Source: Pseudomonas abietaniphila
GTDB lineage: Bacteria > Pseudomonadota > Gammaproteobacteria > Pseudomonadales > Pseudomonadaceae
Length of the DNA stretch: 64,000 nt
Reading direction: 5' to 3'
Assembly (NCBI RefSeq): GCF_039697315.1
Contig: NZ_CP155619.1
Span: 2,728,001-2,792,000 of the forward strand
Part shown: positions 40,940 through 49,812 of the stretch, piece by piece
How the letters are laid out: the number at the start of each line of letters is the position of its first letter
How positions within the stretch are numbered: position 1 is the stretch's first letter
Position numbers and translations under genes: made by a program
The notes under the pieces: generated by a model
The model's input: only the letters and a program-made list of their open reading frames with translations
Database searches by the model: none
Told to the model about the DNA's origin: nothing

Positions 40940-41613
40940 GCACTTTTTCTCCCGGAGCCGTTGCGTCGCTCAATCCAGCTCACCAGTTGCACCAATGGCA
41001 GCAGCAACAGCAGGTACATGACCGCTGCGCCGACCAGTGGCGTGGGGTTAGCCGCCAACGCCTGAGCCTGCGTGGCTTGCTTAAGCAGATCCGGCATTGC
41101 CACCACCGACGCCAGCGCGGTGTCTTTCATGACGTTGATGCAGTTGCTGGTCATGGGCGGCATGACGATACGCATCGCCTGGGGCAGGATGATGTCGCGC
41201 ATGGTGTTGAAGAAACTCATGCCTTGGGAGGCGGAGGCTTCGAATTGCCCTCGCGGGATGGCCTCGATGCCGGAGCGGAAGATCTCTGCCGAATAAGCGC
41301 AGGAGACCAGCGAGAGCGCTGCGGTGGCCGCCGCAAACGACGAAAGACGAATGCCCACGAATGGCAGCGCGTAGTAGATCAGGACGAGCAGGACCAGCAA
41401 CGGAATCGAGCGCAGCACATCGATGTAGACCCGCGCCAGAAACCGAATGGGCGCGTAGGCGTAAAGACGCAGCATCGCCAGCATCAACCCGCCGACCAGG
41501 CCGAGAATGATGCTGACCACCCCCAGCATCACCGTCACGCCAAGGCCGCGCAGCATCAGCGGTAGCGCATCGACAAACACGCTCCAGTTGAAGAAAGTCT
41601 GTAACAACTCCAT
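40936..41613 (-). CDS. Polar amino acid ABC transporter, permease
   Basis: 225 residues with about five membrane segments. The HisM/GlnP signature [37 protein letters not shown] contains the EAA loop that contacts the ATPase. Only one permease gene is present, so the importer is probably a homodimer. It lies 52 bp after the binding-protein gene. Confidence 0.92.
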   Translation of the reverse strand: MELLQTFFNWSVFVDALPLMLRGLGVTVMLGVVSIILGLVGGLMLAMLRLYAYAPIRFLARVYIDVLRSIPLLVLLVLIYYALPFVGIRLSSFAAATAALSLVSCAYSAEIFRSGIEAIPRGQFEASASQGMSFFNTMRDIILPQAMRIVMPPMTSNCINVMKDTALASVVAMPDLLKQATQAQALAANPTPLVGAAVMYLLLLLPLVQLVSWIERRNGSGRKSA

Positions 41614-41665
41614 TGCGATTCCTTGATGGCGGACAGCGGCTGGCGTGGGTATGAACAGTCAGTGG

Positions 41666-42442
41666 TTACTTGAGGACATCAACCACTTTGACGGTGCTGG
41701 ATTCCGGGTCGGCGTCAGCCCCGAACCACTTCTTGTGCAACCCGGCGATCACGCCTTCTTTCTTCATGGCGGTGATGATGTCGTTGACCTGCGTGGCCGA
41801 TTCCCAGCCTTTGGCGTGCATCAGCGAGTACTTTTCGCCGGTCGGAATACGCGCGACCACTTTGTACTGCGGCTTGTCCTTGATGTAGTACAGGACCGCC
41901 GGGATATCGCTGATGTAGCCGTCCATGCGGCCCGAAGCCAGGTCGAGCATGGCCGGTGAAAGCCCTTCGTAGCGGGACACTTCCTTGAACTTGTACTCGG
42001 CCTGATGCGCGTTCACCCACATGTCGCCGGTAGAGCCGGTGTCGACGCCGACCACCTTGCCATCCATGTCCTTGAGGCCTGTGATGCCGGATTTGGTGAG
42101 GACCGACAGCGACTGGTCACTGTCGTAATAAGGCTGGGCGAAGCCGACCGATTCGAGGCGTTTTGGAGTGATAGTGATCGAGGAGATGGCGATGTCCGCA
42201 CGTTTGGACTGCACCGCGCTGAACAGGCCGTTGAACGGAATATTGACGAACTCGACGGTCTTGCCTGCGCGCTTGGCGACTTCTTTCACGACATCGACTT
42301 CAAAGCCGACAATCTCGCCTTTCGCGTCCTGAAACTCCCACGGCACGTTGCCGACGTTGGCGCCGACGGTCCAGTCTGCCGCCCATGTGGAAGCGGAAAA
42401 TGCGGTTGCTACGGCCATGCCTAACAGTACTTTCACGTTCAT
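41666..42442 (-). CDS. Polar amino acid ABC transporter, periplasmic binding protein
   Basis: 258 residues. The signal MNVKVLLGMAVATAFSASTWA is followed by a family 3 binding-protein fold: FEVDVVKEVAKRAGKTVEFVNIPFNGLFSAVQSKRADIAISSITIT, then MDGKVVGVDTGSTGDMWV. It is the first gene of the seven-gene operon. GGGGAG precedes the ATG at 42442; an ATG six codons earlier would place that ribosome site inside the gene. The ligand is unknown; by context an amino acid or cyclic amino acid derivative. Confidence 0.92.
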   Translation of the reverse strand: MNVKVLLGMAVATAFSASTWAADWTVGANVGNVPWEFQDAKGEIVGFEVDVVKEVAKRAGKTVEFVNIPFNGLFSAVQSKRADIAISSITITPKRLESVGFAQPYYDSDQSLSVLTKSGITGLKDMDGKVVGVDTGSTGDMWVNAHQAEYKFKEVSRYEGLSPAMLDLASGRMDGYISDIPAVLYYIKDKPQYKVVARIPTGEKYSLMHAKGWESATQVNDIITAMKKEGVIAGLHKKWFGADADPESSTVKVVDVLK

Positions 42443-42534
42443 GTCTTGCTCCCCGATCAATCAGTCAGTCCAAGAAGGCCGCCTCGCCACTTCACCAGGC
42501 GTTTCGAGGATCAGACTAGGGTGACGAATCAAAT

Positions 42535-42560
42535 AATTCAACAAATAAAATTAATGAATT
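42535..42560. promoter_or_regulatory. AT-rich inverted repeat upstream of the ABC/dihydropyrimidinase operon
   Basis: AATTCA and TGAATT are separated by 14 bp within a conspicuously AT-rich segment (42528-42565), about 95 bp before the first gene. It could be the RpiR operator or promoter region. The rest of the 475-bp stretch 42443-42917 holds only the composite REP element. Confidence 0.35.
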
Positions 42561-42698
42561 AAATGCTTCAATCGGGTGCGAAGGGATTCAGGTTTGGTGC
42601 GGATGCGTGAACGCTTGCGGGCTGTGGGGTGAGCAGAAAGTGAGCAGTGAAACGAGGGAGGACATGCACTGAAGCGGCGCATGGATATCGGCAGACAG

Positions 42699-42866
42699 GG
42701 AGCGCGGCGTTCCATGGTTTGGGCGTACACCCAACCTGTGGGAACGACTTGGTCTGGGCGGGACTCCGACGAAGGCGTTGGGTCATTGAGCATTGATGGT
42801 GAATGACCCACCGCGTTCGTCCGAGTGCGGCCCAGACCCTCGTAACCTCGGACTGCTCCTACAGTG
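42699..42866 (-). repeat. Composite REP element, minus orientation
   Basis: Read on the minus strand it starts GTAGGAGCAGTCCGAGGTTACG, continues AGGGTCTGGGCCGCACTCGG, and ends GGAACGCCGCGCT. The same unit, with about the same order of blocks, occurs twice in plus orientation at 44656-44963. The two sites flank the hemolysin III and mdcR genes as inverted copies. Confidence 0.8.
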
Positions 42867-42917
42867 ATCGCGGTGTTCCGATGCCTTGCGGCTTACAGTG
42901 CAGGAGCCAGAGCCTCG

Positions 42918-43535
42918 CTACAGCACATACGCTGTGATCGCCACGAAATGCAGCAGACTTCCGGCGATCACAAACAGGTGCCAGATGCCGTGCCAGTGGC
43001 GGAAACGTTTGTCGTATGCGAAGAAAATGATACCGACGGTATAGAGCACCCCACCCAGTGCAAGCCAGGTAAACCCGGCCGTCCCCAGCGCGGCCATCAG
43101 CGGCTTGACCGCCACCAGCACGATCCAGCCCATCACGGCGTAGATCACGATGGACATCACCCGCGCCTCCGAACGCGGCTTGATCTCCTGGAGCGTACCG
43201 ATCACCGCCAGGCCCCAGACAATTCCGAACAGCGTCCAGCCCCATGGTCCGCGTAACGTGACCAGACAGAATGGCGTGTAGCTGCCCGCAATCAGCAGAT
43301 AGATCGAAAAGTGATCGACCTTCTGCATGATCACCTTCGCCCGGCCACGCACGCTGTGATAAACCGTCGATGCGCTGTACAACAGCACCAGCGCGACACC
43401 GTACACGGCAACGCTGACGATCTTCCACACATCACCGGTGAGACTTGCGATCACCAGCAGCCAGACCGCCCCGATCGATGCCAGTACCGCACCCACGAGG
43501 TGGGTCCAGGCGTTGAATTTTTCTCCGTAGTACAT
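42918..43535 (-). CDS. Hemolysin III / TrhA (PAQR-like) membrane protein
   Basis: 205 residues and seven membrane segments. Family motifs are NAWTHLVGAVLASIG, STVYHSVRGRAKVIMQKVDHFSIYLLIAGSYTPF, and FRHWHGIWHLFVIAGSLLHFVA, whose His and Asp residues form the PAQR-type metal site. TrhA proteins are linked to membrane-energy and lipid homeostasis; haemolysin activity is doubtful. It is divergent from mdcR. Confidence 0.9.
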   Translation of the reverse strand: MYYGEKFNAWTHLVGAVLASIGAVWLLVIASLTGDVWKIVSVAVYGVALVLLYSASTVYHSVRGRAKVIMQKVDHFSIYLLIAGSYTPFCLVTLRGPWGWTLFGIVWGLAVIGTLQEIKPRSEARVMSIVIYAVMGWIVLVAVKPLMAALGTAGFTWLALGGVLYTVGIIFFAYDKRFRHWHGIWHLFVIAGSLLHFVAITAYVL

Positions 43536-43702
43536 CCGTTAAAAACCTCTCTCAGTTGCACGACAGCCTGTAAGGCTCCAGCTTATGACGCCAAAGCGCA
43601 ATGCATGTGTCAGCCTTAACGAGAATTTAATGCAGCCAGCGCCCGGTGACTTCGGCACAATCGGGCGCTCGAAGAACAAGAAAGTGTTCCGGGAACGACA
43701 CG

Positions 43703-44623
43703 ATGCAGATCGACGAAGAGCTGACCCTCAAAAAACTGGAAATTTTCCTCGCCTTCATGCGCACCGGCAATCTGGCGCGCGCGGCCGCAGAGTTGCAGAC
43801 CAGCACCGTCAGCGTTCATCGGGCGATTCACTCACTGGAAAGCGCGTTGCGCTGCCCGCTGTTCAAGCATGAAGGCCGCAACCTGACGCCGATGGAAAGC
43901 GCCTACGTGCTGGAAGAGCGCGCGCAGAAACTGGTGCAGGATGTGTTGAACACGGTCGAGCAAACCCGCGCGGCGGCGGGATTCTCTGCGGCGCGCTTCA
44001 AGCTCGGGGCGCTGTATTCGCTGACGGTCAAAACCGTGCCGCAGCTGATCATGGGCCTGAAGATCCGCCGCAGCGAGCTGAACATCGACTTGATCCTGGG
44101 CTCGAACATCGACCTTTTCTACAAGCTGAAGAACATGGAAGTCGACGCCATTCTGGTGTCGCTCAACGAGAGCGTGAGCGATCCGGATTGCGAGCAGTTG
44201 GCGCTTTTCTCTGACGATATCTTTCTGGCCACACCCGCCGACTCGCCCTTCGCCCAACAAAGCGAGGTCGACCTGAGTGACCTGCGCGAGGCCACCTTCA
44301 TCACGCTGACCCAGGGCTTTGCCACTCACCGCGACGGTGCGAGAGTGTTTCAACAGGCAGGGTTCGAACCGAAAGTGGCGATGCAGGTCAACGATATCTT
44401 CACGCTTTTGAGCATGGTCAGCTCGGGCGTGGGGTACGCCCTGCTGCCGGGGAGAATCGCGGCCGTCTACGAGAACCGCGTGCGCCTGATACCGCTGCAA
44501 GCGCGTTACCGCATGCAGCAGCACATTGGCCTGGTGTTCCTCAAGGCCCGCGAGCGCGATCCGAACCTGTTGGCACTGTTGGCCGAGTGCCGGATGTATT
44601 CGAACCGGTTAGAGCAGGTTTAA
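43703..44623 (+). CDS. mdcR: LysR-family regulator of malonate decarboxylase
   Basis: 306 residues. An N-terminal LysR HTH (KLEIFLAFMRTGNLARAAAELQTSTVSVHRAIHSLESALRCPLF) and a periplasmic-binding-like effector domain. It lies just beyond the madM end of the mdc operon and is convergent with it, the place where MdcR is found in Pseudomonas. Malonate is the likely inducer. GGGAA precedes the ATG at 43703; a 19-codon extension is not supported. Confidence 0.85.
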   Translation: MQIDEELTLKKLEIFLAFMRTGNLARAAAELQTSTVSVHRAIHSLESALRCPLFKHEGRNLTPMESAYVLEERAQKLVQDVLNTVEQTRAAAGFSAARFKLGALYSLTVKTVPQLIMGLKIRRSELNIDLILGSNIDLFYKLKNMEVDAILVSLNESVSDPDCEQLALFSDDIFLATPADSPFAQQSEVDLSDLREATFITLTQGFATHRDGARVFQQAGFEPKVAMQVNDIFTLLSMVSSGVGYALLPGRIAAVYENRVRLIPLQARYRMQQHIGLVFLKARERDPNLLALLAECRMYSNRLEQV

Positions 44624-44655
44624 CGCGTTCCAGATGGGTGGTCGATGACCCGCCG

Positions 44656-44963
44656 CATTCGCGAGCAAGCTCGCTCCCACAGTGTCAGCGTCGTGCCCAA
44701 GTCTTCGGAACGCCGCGCTCCCCGTAGGAGCAGTCCGAGGTTACGAGCGTCTGGGCCGCACTCGGACGAATGCGGTGGGGCATTCACCCTCAATGTCAAT
44801 GACCCTCCACATTCGCCAACAAGCTCGCTCTCACAGTGTCAGCGTCGTCCCCAAGTCTTCGGAACGCCGCGCTTACTGTAGGAGCAGTCCGAGGTTACGA
44901 GGGTCTGGGCCGCACTCGGACGAATGCGGTCGATCATTCAGCATTGCCGTCGGCTGACATGCC
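44656..44963 (+). repeat. 154-bp tandem duplication of a composite REP unit
   Basis: Unit 1 is 44656-44809 and unit 2 is 44810-44963; matching landmarks (CATTCG, GTAGGAGCAGTCCGAGG) are exactly 154 bp apart. Each unit contains an AGCAAGCTCGCTCCCACAG-type REP, the block AAGTCTTCGGAACGCCGCGCT, and a GTAGGAGCAGTCCGAGGTTACGA / CTCGGACGAATGCGGT arm. The copies differ at scattered positions. The 412-bp gap between mdcR and madM is otherwise empty except for the following REP. Confidence 0.88.
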
Positions 44964-44990
44964 GCAATCGCGGGCAAGCGCGCTCCTACG
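44961..44990. repeat. Single REP sequence (GCGGGCAAGCGCGCTCCTACG type)
   Basis: CGCAATCGCGGGCAAGCGCGCTCCTACG is related to the type at 5841-5974 (CGCGGGACAAGCCACGCTCCTAC) and directly follows the tandem composite repeats. Confidence 0.65.
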
Positions 44991-45035
44991 ACCTTCGGCC
45001 AGAATCAAAAGCAGCGTGCGTGATATCCAACAAGA

Positions 45036-45800
45036 TCACCCCAAAATCCCGCGCACGATGAAGTACAGCAGCGAAGGCCCCAACAGGCAGCCCAGCCCGG
45101 TGTGAAATGTTGCGGTCAGCGCGCCGTACGGCACCAGACGCCGATCCGTCGCTGCCAGACCCGCTGTCACGCCGCTCACTGTTCCGGCCAGACCGCCAAA
45201 CACCATCGCCGAACGCGGGTTATCGAGCCCCATCCAGCGGGCCGCCATCGGTGTGCCGACCATCACCAGAATCGCCTTAATCAGGCCGGTGGCAATCGAC
45301 AGCGCCATGACGTCCGAAGTCGCGCCCAGCGCTGCGCCCGTCACCGGCCCTACGATATAGGTCACCGCGCCCGCGCCGATGGTGGTGATGCTCACGGCAT
45401 CGCGATAGCCAAAGGCATACGCCACGCACGAGCCGACAATGAACGGCAGCAGCGTGCCCAGAAACAGCGAAATAGCGCCGATCAACCCTGCTTTCTTCGC
45501 CTCGGTCGCCTGCACTTCAAACGCCGTGGCAACGATGGCGAAGTCACGCAGCATCGCGCCGCCCATCAAACCGATCCCGGAAAACAGCGCCAGGTCCGCG
45601 AGCCCTTTTTGCCCGCCGGTCATCACGCCGCCCACCCACGCCAGCACCAGGCCGATCACGATGGCAATGGCCGAGCCATGAATCCGGCCGAAGGTCAGAC
45701 GCTTGGACAGCACCACGGAAATCCACATCACCACACCAACGACGGCGAACGCCGTCACGAGGCCCTGGCTGATCAGGTCTTTCTGAATGAGATCCCACAT
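45036..45800 (-). CDS. madM: Malonate transporter subunit MadM
   Basis: 254 residues with about eight to nine membrane segments and the glycine-rich FSGIGLMGGAMLRDFAIVATAFE region. Together with MadL it forms a sodium-dependent malonate importer. It starts 1 bp after the madL stop, with AGGAGG inside the end of madL, so translation is coupled. It is the last gene of the mdc operon; I see no rho-independent terminator after it. Confidence 0.93.
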   Translation of the reverse strand: MWDLIQKDLISQGLVTAFAVVGVVMWISVVLSKRLTFGRIHGSAIAIVIGLVLAWVGGVMTGGQKGLADLALFSGIGLMGGAMLRDFAIVATAFEVQATEAKKAGLIGAISLFLGTLLPFIVGSCVAYAFGYRDAVSITTIGAGAVTYIVGPVTGAALGATSDVMALSIATGLIKAILVMVGTPMAARWMGLDNPRSAMVFGGLAGTVSGVTAGLAATDRRLVPYGALTATFHTGLGCLLGPSLLYFIVRGILG

Positions 45801-45801
45801 A

Positions 45802-46236
45802 TCAACGGCCTCCTACAGGGGAGACAGTCGGCGTGATCACCGCAGCCTCCGTGGCGGCTTCGTCCTCTTTGGGCAACGGCGCGCCTTTATTGGTCCGGCT
45901 GATGACTGCAATCGTGCAGCCACAGATGATGACCGAACCGACGGCGGCGATCACGGCAATCGGGCCGCCCTTGAGCGCTGTGACGACGTTCTGTTGTGCG
46001 GCCATGGCCACAACGACCGGAATGTACATCGCGCCCCAGAAGCCGACGCCCATTTCGCAGCCTTCGCTCATCCCACCGCGCTTTTGCATGAAGAGTCGGG
46101 CGCAGATCAGCAGGATCATCGCGATCCCGACACCGCCGACGTTGGATTTGACGCCTAGCAGGACACCGAGCAGGTCACCGAGAATCACCCCCGCAAGGGT
46201 GCAGATAGCGAGTAACGCGACACCATAAATAATCAT
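45802..46236 (-). CDS. madL: Malonate transporter subunit MadL
   Basis: 144 residues and four membrane segments, opening MIIYGVALLAICTLAGVILGDLLG, typical of MadL. SNVGGVGIAMILLI and GVGFWGAMYIPVVVAMAAQQNVV are also conserved. GAGGG at 8 nt supports the ATG at 46236 over one five codons earlier. It is 66 bp after mdcH. Confidence 0.93.
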   Translation of the reverse strand: MIIYGVALLAICTLAGVILGDLLGVLLGVKSNVGGVGIAMILLICARLFMQKRGGMSEGCEMGVGFWGAMYIPVVVAMAAQQNVVTALKGGPIAVIAAVGSVIICGCTIAVISRTNKGAPLPKEDEAATEAAVITPTVSPVGGR

Positions 46237-46302
46237 TGTTATTGCCCTCAATTTGCATCGTCGAAGTTGTTGTTTTTGTGTTCCTTCGAAAGCAGCAGTC
46301 GG

Positions 46303-47238
46303 TTATGGGTGGCGACGTTCCTCCTCTCGCGACAATGCGCTCAGCGTATCCAGCCGGGCGCCCTGGAAGGCGACTGCGGATCCTTGTTCAAAGACGCGTC
46401 GCGCCAGCCCCGTGAGCACGGTGCCGGGCGGCAATTCGATGTGCAGACGTGCGCCACGCTCGTAGGCGGTTTGCACGGTGCTGCGCCAGTCAATGACCCG
46501 GCACATGTTGAACGCCAGGTCGTCACGCAATTTGTCGGCATTGAATACCGGCCGGGCCGTGCTGCCGCTCAAGTACTTGAAGGTCGGCACCTGAACCGAG
46601 ACCTGCGCGAAGGCCTGTGCCAGGGTTTCCGCGGGCTCGCTCAACAGCTCGCAATGCGAAGGCACGCTGACGGCCAGGCGTTTGGCCGCTGCCGCGCCCT
46701 GCTCTTTTGCCAGAGCGGCGACACGTGCCATCGCCTGATCGCTGCCGGCGATGACGAACTGGTTGTCGGCGTTGATGTTGGCGAGATAAACCGGCGTGTC
46801 AGGACTGTGTACCTGCAATACCAGGCTCTCGACGGTGGTTTGATCCAGACCGATCAACGCGGTCATGCCATAGCCTGTGGGGTAAGCGCTCTGCATCAAT
46901 TCGCCGCGCAGCGCGACCAGTCGCACGGCGTCGGAGAAGCTCAAGGCACCGGCGATGACCGCTGCCGGGTAAGCGCCAATCGACAGCCCGGCCACGTAAT
47001 CCGGTGTGCAGTTCTGGGCCATGAGCAGCCGCGAACAGGCAACGCCGGCGATCAGCAAACACAGCTGAACGGCACGAGTGGACTGCAACGCATGGGGCGT
47101 ATCCAGATCCAGCACGTCTTCGTTGAGCGCGTCGCTGGCTTCGCGCAGGCATTCACTCACCAAAGGATCGGCGGACAATCTGTGCAGCATGCCCGGCTGC
47201 TGCGCGCCTTGGCCCGGAAACACCCAGAAGCTGCTCAT
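46303..47238 (-). CDS. mdcH: Malonate decarboxylase malonyl transferase (epsilon subunit)
   Basis: 311 residues. FabD-like malonyl-CoA:ACP transacylase with FPGQGAQQPGML at residues 7-18 and the nucleophile Ser86 in GLSIG; SVPSHCELL contains the partner His. It loads malonyl groups from malonyl-CoA onto the MdcC acyl carrier. The ATG overlaps the mdcG stop by 4 bp. Confidence 0.93.
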   Translation of the reverse strand: MSSFWVFPGQGAQQPGMLHRLSADPLVSECLREASDALNEDVLDLDTPHALQSTRAVQLCLLIAGVACSRLLMAQNCTPDYVAGLSIGAYPAAVIAGALSFSDAVRLVALRGELMQSAYPTGYGMTALIGLDQTTVESLVLQVHSPDTPVYLANINADNQFVIAGSDQAMARVAALAKEQGAAAAKRLAVSVPSHCELLSEPAETLAQAFAQVSVQVPTFKYLSGSTARPVFNADKLRDDLAFNMCRVIDWRSTVQTAYERGARLHIELPPGTVLTGLARRVFEQGSAVAFQGARLDTLSALSREEERRHP

Positions 47239-47867
47239 GCTGCGCAATCCTCCGGCAACCATGGGTTGACCACCAGACGCGCCGCGTCATCGGCTTTGAG
47301 CAAGACCTGACGCGCCGGGCCTGCCCATTCGCGCAAGGCCACAGCGCCCGCGGGCGTCTGAAGTTGCAGGTCGATCCGGCACACCGCGGCTTCCAGCGCA
47401 TCGACCAATGCGGCAGCCTGTTCACGACTGAAGAACGCCGGGGTGCGCAGGATCAGGTCCAGATCGCTGTCCTGATGCAGCACCGCTGCACCGCACGCCA
47501 GTTCGAACCCGACGCTGCCTGCAACGCCCCACGGCAAACCCAACGCGTCCATCACCGGACGCATTTGCCTCAGCGCGCGCAAGGCAGGCCAGTCGGCCGT
47601 CTGGTTATCTACGGCCTCGATCAATTCTTCAGGACGAACACGGCGCGTGATATCGGCCACTCTCATGGCCGTGGCATAACGCTGATCGCGCGAATGACCA
47701 CGAACGCCCACCGCCACCAAACCCTCTGCAACCTGCGCCCGACGCACGACCACCGGCTGCCCCGCGCCGACCACCCCGGTCACCCATGCAGGCGCATCGG
47801 CAGGCACGTCGGCCACGGACAGACCCCACAGCAGATCATGGGGCCAGACCGGCAGGCAGCTGCTCAT
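47235..47867 (-). CDS. mdcG: Phosphoribosyl-dephospho-CoA transferase (holo-ACP synthase of malonate decarboxylase)
   Basis: 210 residues. MdcG attaches the 2-(5-triphosphoribosyl)-3-dephospho-CoA made by MdcB to the carrier MdcC. SVGFELACGAAVLHQDSDLDLILRTP holds the nucleotidyltransferase-type Asp pair (DSDLDL). Its start overlaps the mdcE stop (TAATG) and its stop overlaps the mdcH start. Confidence 0.92.
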   Translation of the reverse strand: MSSCLPVWPHDLLWGLSVADVPADAPAWVTGVVGAGQPVVVRRAQVAEGLVAVGVRGHSRDQRYATAMRVADITRRVRPEELIEAVDNQTADWPALRALRQMRPVMDALGLPWGVAGSVGFELACGAAVLHQDSDLDLILRTPAFFSREQAAALVDALEAAVCRIDLQLQTPAGAVALREWAGPARQVLLKADDAARLVVNPWLPEDCAA

Positions 47868-48670
47868 TACCACTGCGCCCGCAGCAGTTCGCGCACCTTC
47901 GAGGACGTCGAACGGTTTGGCGCGCCCAGCCGCGAACTCAGGTCATTGCCACCTGTTTGAGCGTCTTTGATCGCGGCCGTCAGGCACTCCTGAACCGCAC
48001 TGATATCGGACGCCGAAGGCTGTTCGATCTGACTCACCGACAGGGTTTCCCACAACAAACCGAGGCCTGCGTAGCTGTCGATGTCGTACGCCATGGGCGG
48101 AATGCTCGCGGCGAGTTTTTCCAGTTCTTCGACGCTGCGCAACGTCACGCGAGCGGCCGAAGCCTTGCCCATCGCGTGCACCATCACACCGGGATCGCGC
48201 AGGGCGATCAGGCGGTTGGCCTGATAGCCGTGAGCGAGAAAGGCGCCGGACATGGCTTTGCCGACCAACAGACCGATCACCGGATGACCCGCCAGACGCG
48301 CGCGGGCATAAGCGTCCACCGCACCTGCCAGCGCCTGATGAATGCCTAACGCTTCTTCCCGGCGTCCATAGGCCTGGCTTGGCACATCGATGATTGCGAT
48401 CAGCGCACGCTTGTTCTCGCTCTGGCGATCCAGCTCGATAGCGGCGTCCACGGCCTGCGCCAGGCCCCAGCCTTCCAGCAAGCCGACCTCGCCAGCGCGG
48501 GCACGAGGAAAACGATTATCAGGGTCGGTAACGACTGCAAGAAAACGCGCACGTTGATCGCCCATTGTGCCGTCGGCGGCTTTCACGGATGTGGGCAGTC
48601 CCGGTACTTCAACCGCATGGGCGGCCAGCGCGTTGAACCACTTCAAACCACGGGTCGAATAGCTGCTCAT
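47867..48670 (-). CDS. mdcE: Malonate decarboxylase gamma subunit
   Basis: 267 residues. A carboxyltransferase-like crotonase fold; IAIIDVPSQAYGRREEALGIHQALAGAVDAYARARLAGHPVIGLLVGKAMSGAF is the characteristic stretch. With MdcD it decarboxylates malonyl-S-ACP to acetyl-S-ACP. It overlaps both neighbours by a few bases. Confidence 0.93.
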   Translation of the reverse strand: MSSYSTRGLKWFNALAAHAVEVPGLPTSVKAADGTMGDQRARFLAVVTDPDNRFPRARAGEVGLLEGWGLAQAVDAAIELDRQSENKRALIAIIDVPSQAYGRREEALGIHQALAGAVDAYARARLAGHPVIGLLVGKAMSGAFLAHGYQANRLIALRDPGVMVHAMGKASAARVTLRSVEELEKLAASIPPMAYDIDSYAGLGLLWETLSVSQIEQPSASDISAVQECLTAAIKDAQTGGNDLSSRLGAPNRSTSSKVRELLRAQW

Positions 48671-49518
48671 GGCTTTTCTCCTTGATACAGGCTGCGCACG
48701 GCGGCGGGGTCGATCTGCGTCGTTGTATCCACTTGGCCAAGACGCTGCAGGAACAGCGCGTACTGGCTACTGCGCTCCTGCTCGGGCTTGCCCTTATGCA
48801 GCAGGTCTTCGACGTGCTGTTGAACGGCGGCAACGTCATCGGCAACGAACGCATCCACCAGACCGCTGGCAAAGCGTTGCTCGCCGCCGGTGATGCTCCA
48901 GATGAAAGGCCGGTCGCGCGAATCGTATTCTTCGATGCCCGCTTCCTGCTCGATCACCTGCGGGCCGTTCAGGCCCAGACGCGCTTCCTGAGTCACCACC
49001 AGATAGCTGCACAACCCTGCCGCAATGGACATGCCGCCAAAGCAACCCACGCTGCCCGCCACCACGCCAATCACCGGCTGATAGCGACGCAGATCGACGA
49101 TTGCCGCATGGATTTCAGCGATGGCCGCGAGCCCGAGGTTGGCTTCCTGCAGGCGCACGCCGCCGGTTTCCAGCAACAAAACAGCGGCGGTCGGAATGCC
49201 CTTGCGGTTATCCTCGGCCGCCAGCTCCAGTGCGCCAGCCATTTTCGCGCCGCCGACTTCGCCCATGCTGCCGCCCTGAAAGTTGCCTTCGATGGCGCAC
49301 ACCACCACCGGCTTTCCGCCGATAGCACCTTTAGCGACCACCACACCGTCGTCGGCCTGCGGAACCACGCCTTGCTTGGGTAACCAGGGCGACGTCATTC
49401 GTGCGAACGGATCGATCAGCTCCCGAAAACTGCCTGCGTCGAGCAGGGCCCGAGCACGCTGCCGCGCACCGAGTTCGACGAAGCTGTGCTGCTTCAACAA
49501 ATGGGCATTGTCAGTCAT
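48667..49518 (-). CDS. mdcD: Malonate decarboxylase beta subunit
   Basis: 283 residues. The carboxyltransferase-like partner of MdcE: FVELGARQRARALLDAGSFREL, LLLETGGVRLQEANLGLAAIAEI, and GVVAGSVGCFGGMSIAAGLC forming the oxyanion site. The ATG at 49518 lies inside the 3-prime end of mdcC, 8 bp of overlap. A longer frame has no ribosome site. Confidence 0.93.
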   Translation of the reverse strand: MTDNAHLLKQHSFVELGARQRARALLDAGSFRELIDPFARMTSPWLPKQGVVPQADDGVVVAKGAIGGKPVVVCAIEGNFQGGSMGEVGGAKMAGALELAAEDNRKGIPTAAVLLLETGGVRLQEANLGLAAIAEIHAAIVDLRRYQPVIGVVAGSVGCFGGMSIAAGLCSYLVVTQEARLGLNGPQVIEQEAGIEEYDSRDRPFIWSITGGEQRFASGLVDAFVADDVAAVQQHVEDLLHKGKPEQERSSQYALFLQRLGQVDTTTQIDPAAVRSLYQGEKP

Positions 49519-49810
49519 GGCCGATCTCCTCGAAGCCCTGCTCCAGCCGCAGCCGGACGACACCGGGCGTTGCACCGAAGTCGTGGATGTCGATGCTCAT
49601 GGCAGGCGGTGTCTGGCCATCGAACATGCGCTCGAAAAGATGCTGCCAGCGGGCTGAACTGCCGTTGACCGAGGTGACGACCTGAATGGTCAATTTGCCT
49701 GGCAGACCGGGTTCCAGCATGACTTCGAGGTCACCAGAACCGACACAACCCACCAGCGCGCGCCCCAGCGGGGGCTGGCCAGCGGGGAATTCAAAAGACA
49801 AGGTTTCCAT
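49511..49810 (-). CDS. mdcC: Malonate decarboxylase acyl carrier protein (delta subunit)
   Basis: 99 residues, the usual size. The prosthetic-group serine is Ser25 in GCVGSGDLEVML, the expected place for the phosphoribosyl-dephospho-CoA arm. It lies between mdcB and mdcD with 2-bp and overlapping junctions. Confidence 0.94.
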   Translation of the reverse strand: METLSFEFPAGQPPLGRALVGCVGSGDLEVMLEPGLPGKLTIQVVTSVNGSSARWQHLFERMFDGQTPPAMSIDIHDFGATPGVVRLRLEQGFEEIGHD

Positions 49811-49812
49811 GA

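Noticed and set aside
42918..43535. Haemolysin toxin
   Set aside because: The name is historical; the sequence is a seven-helix PAQR-like membrane protein.
44656..44963. CRISPR array
   Set aside because: Only two copies, 154 bp long and diverged, built from REP blocks, with no cas genes.
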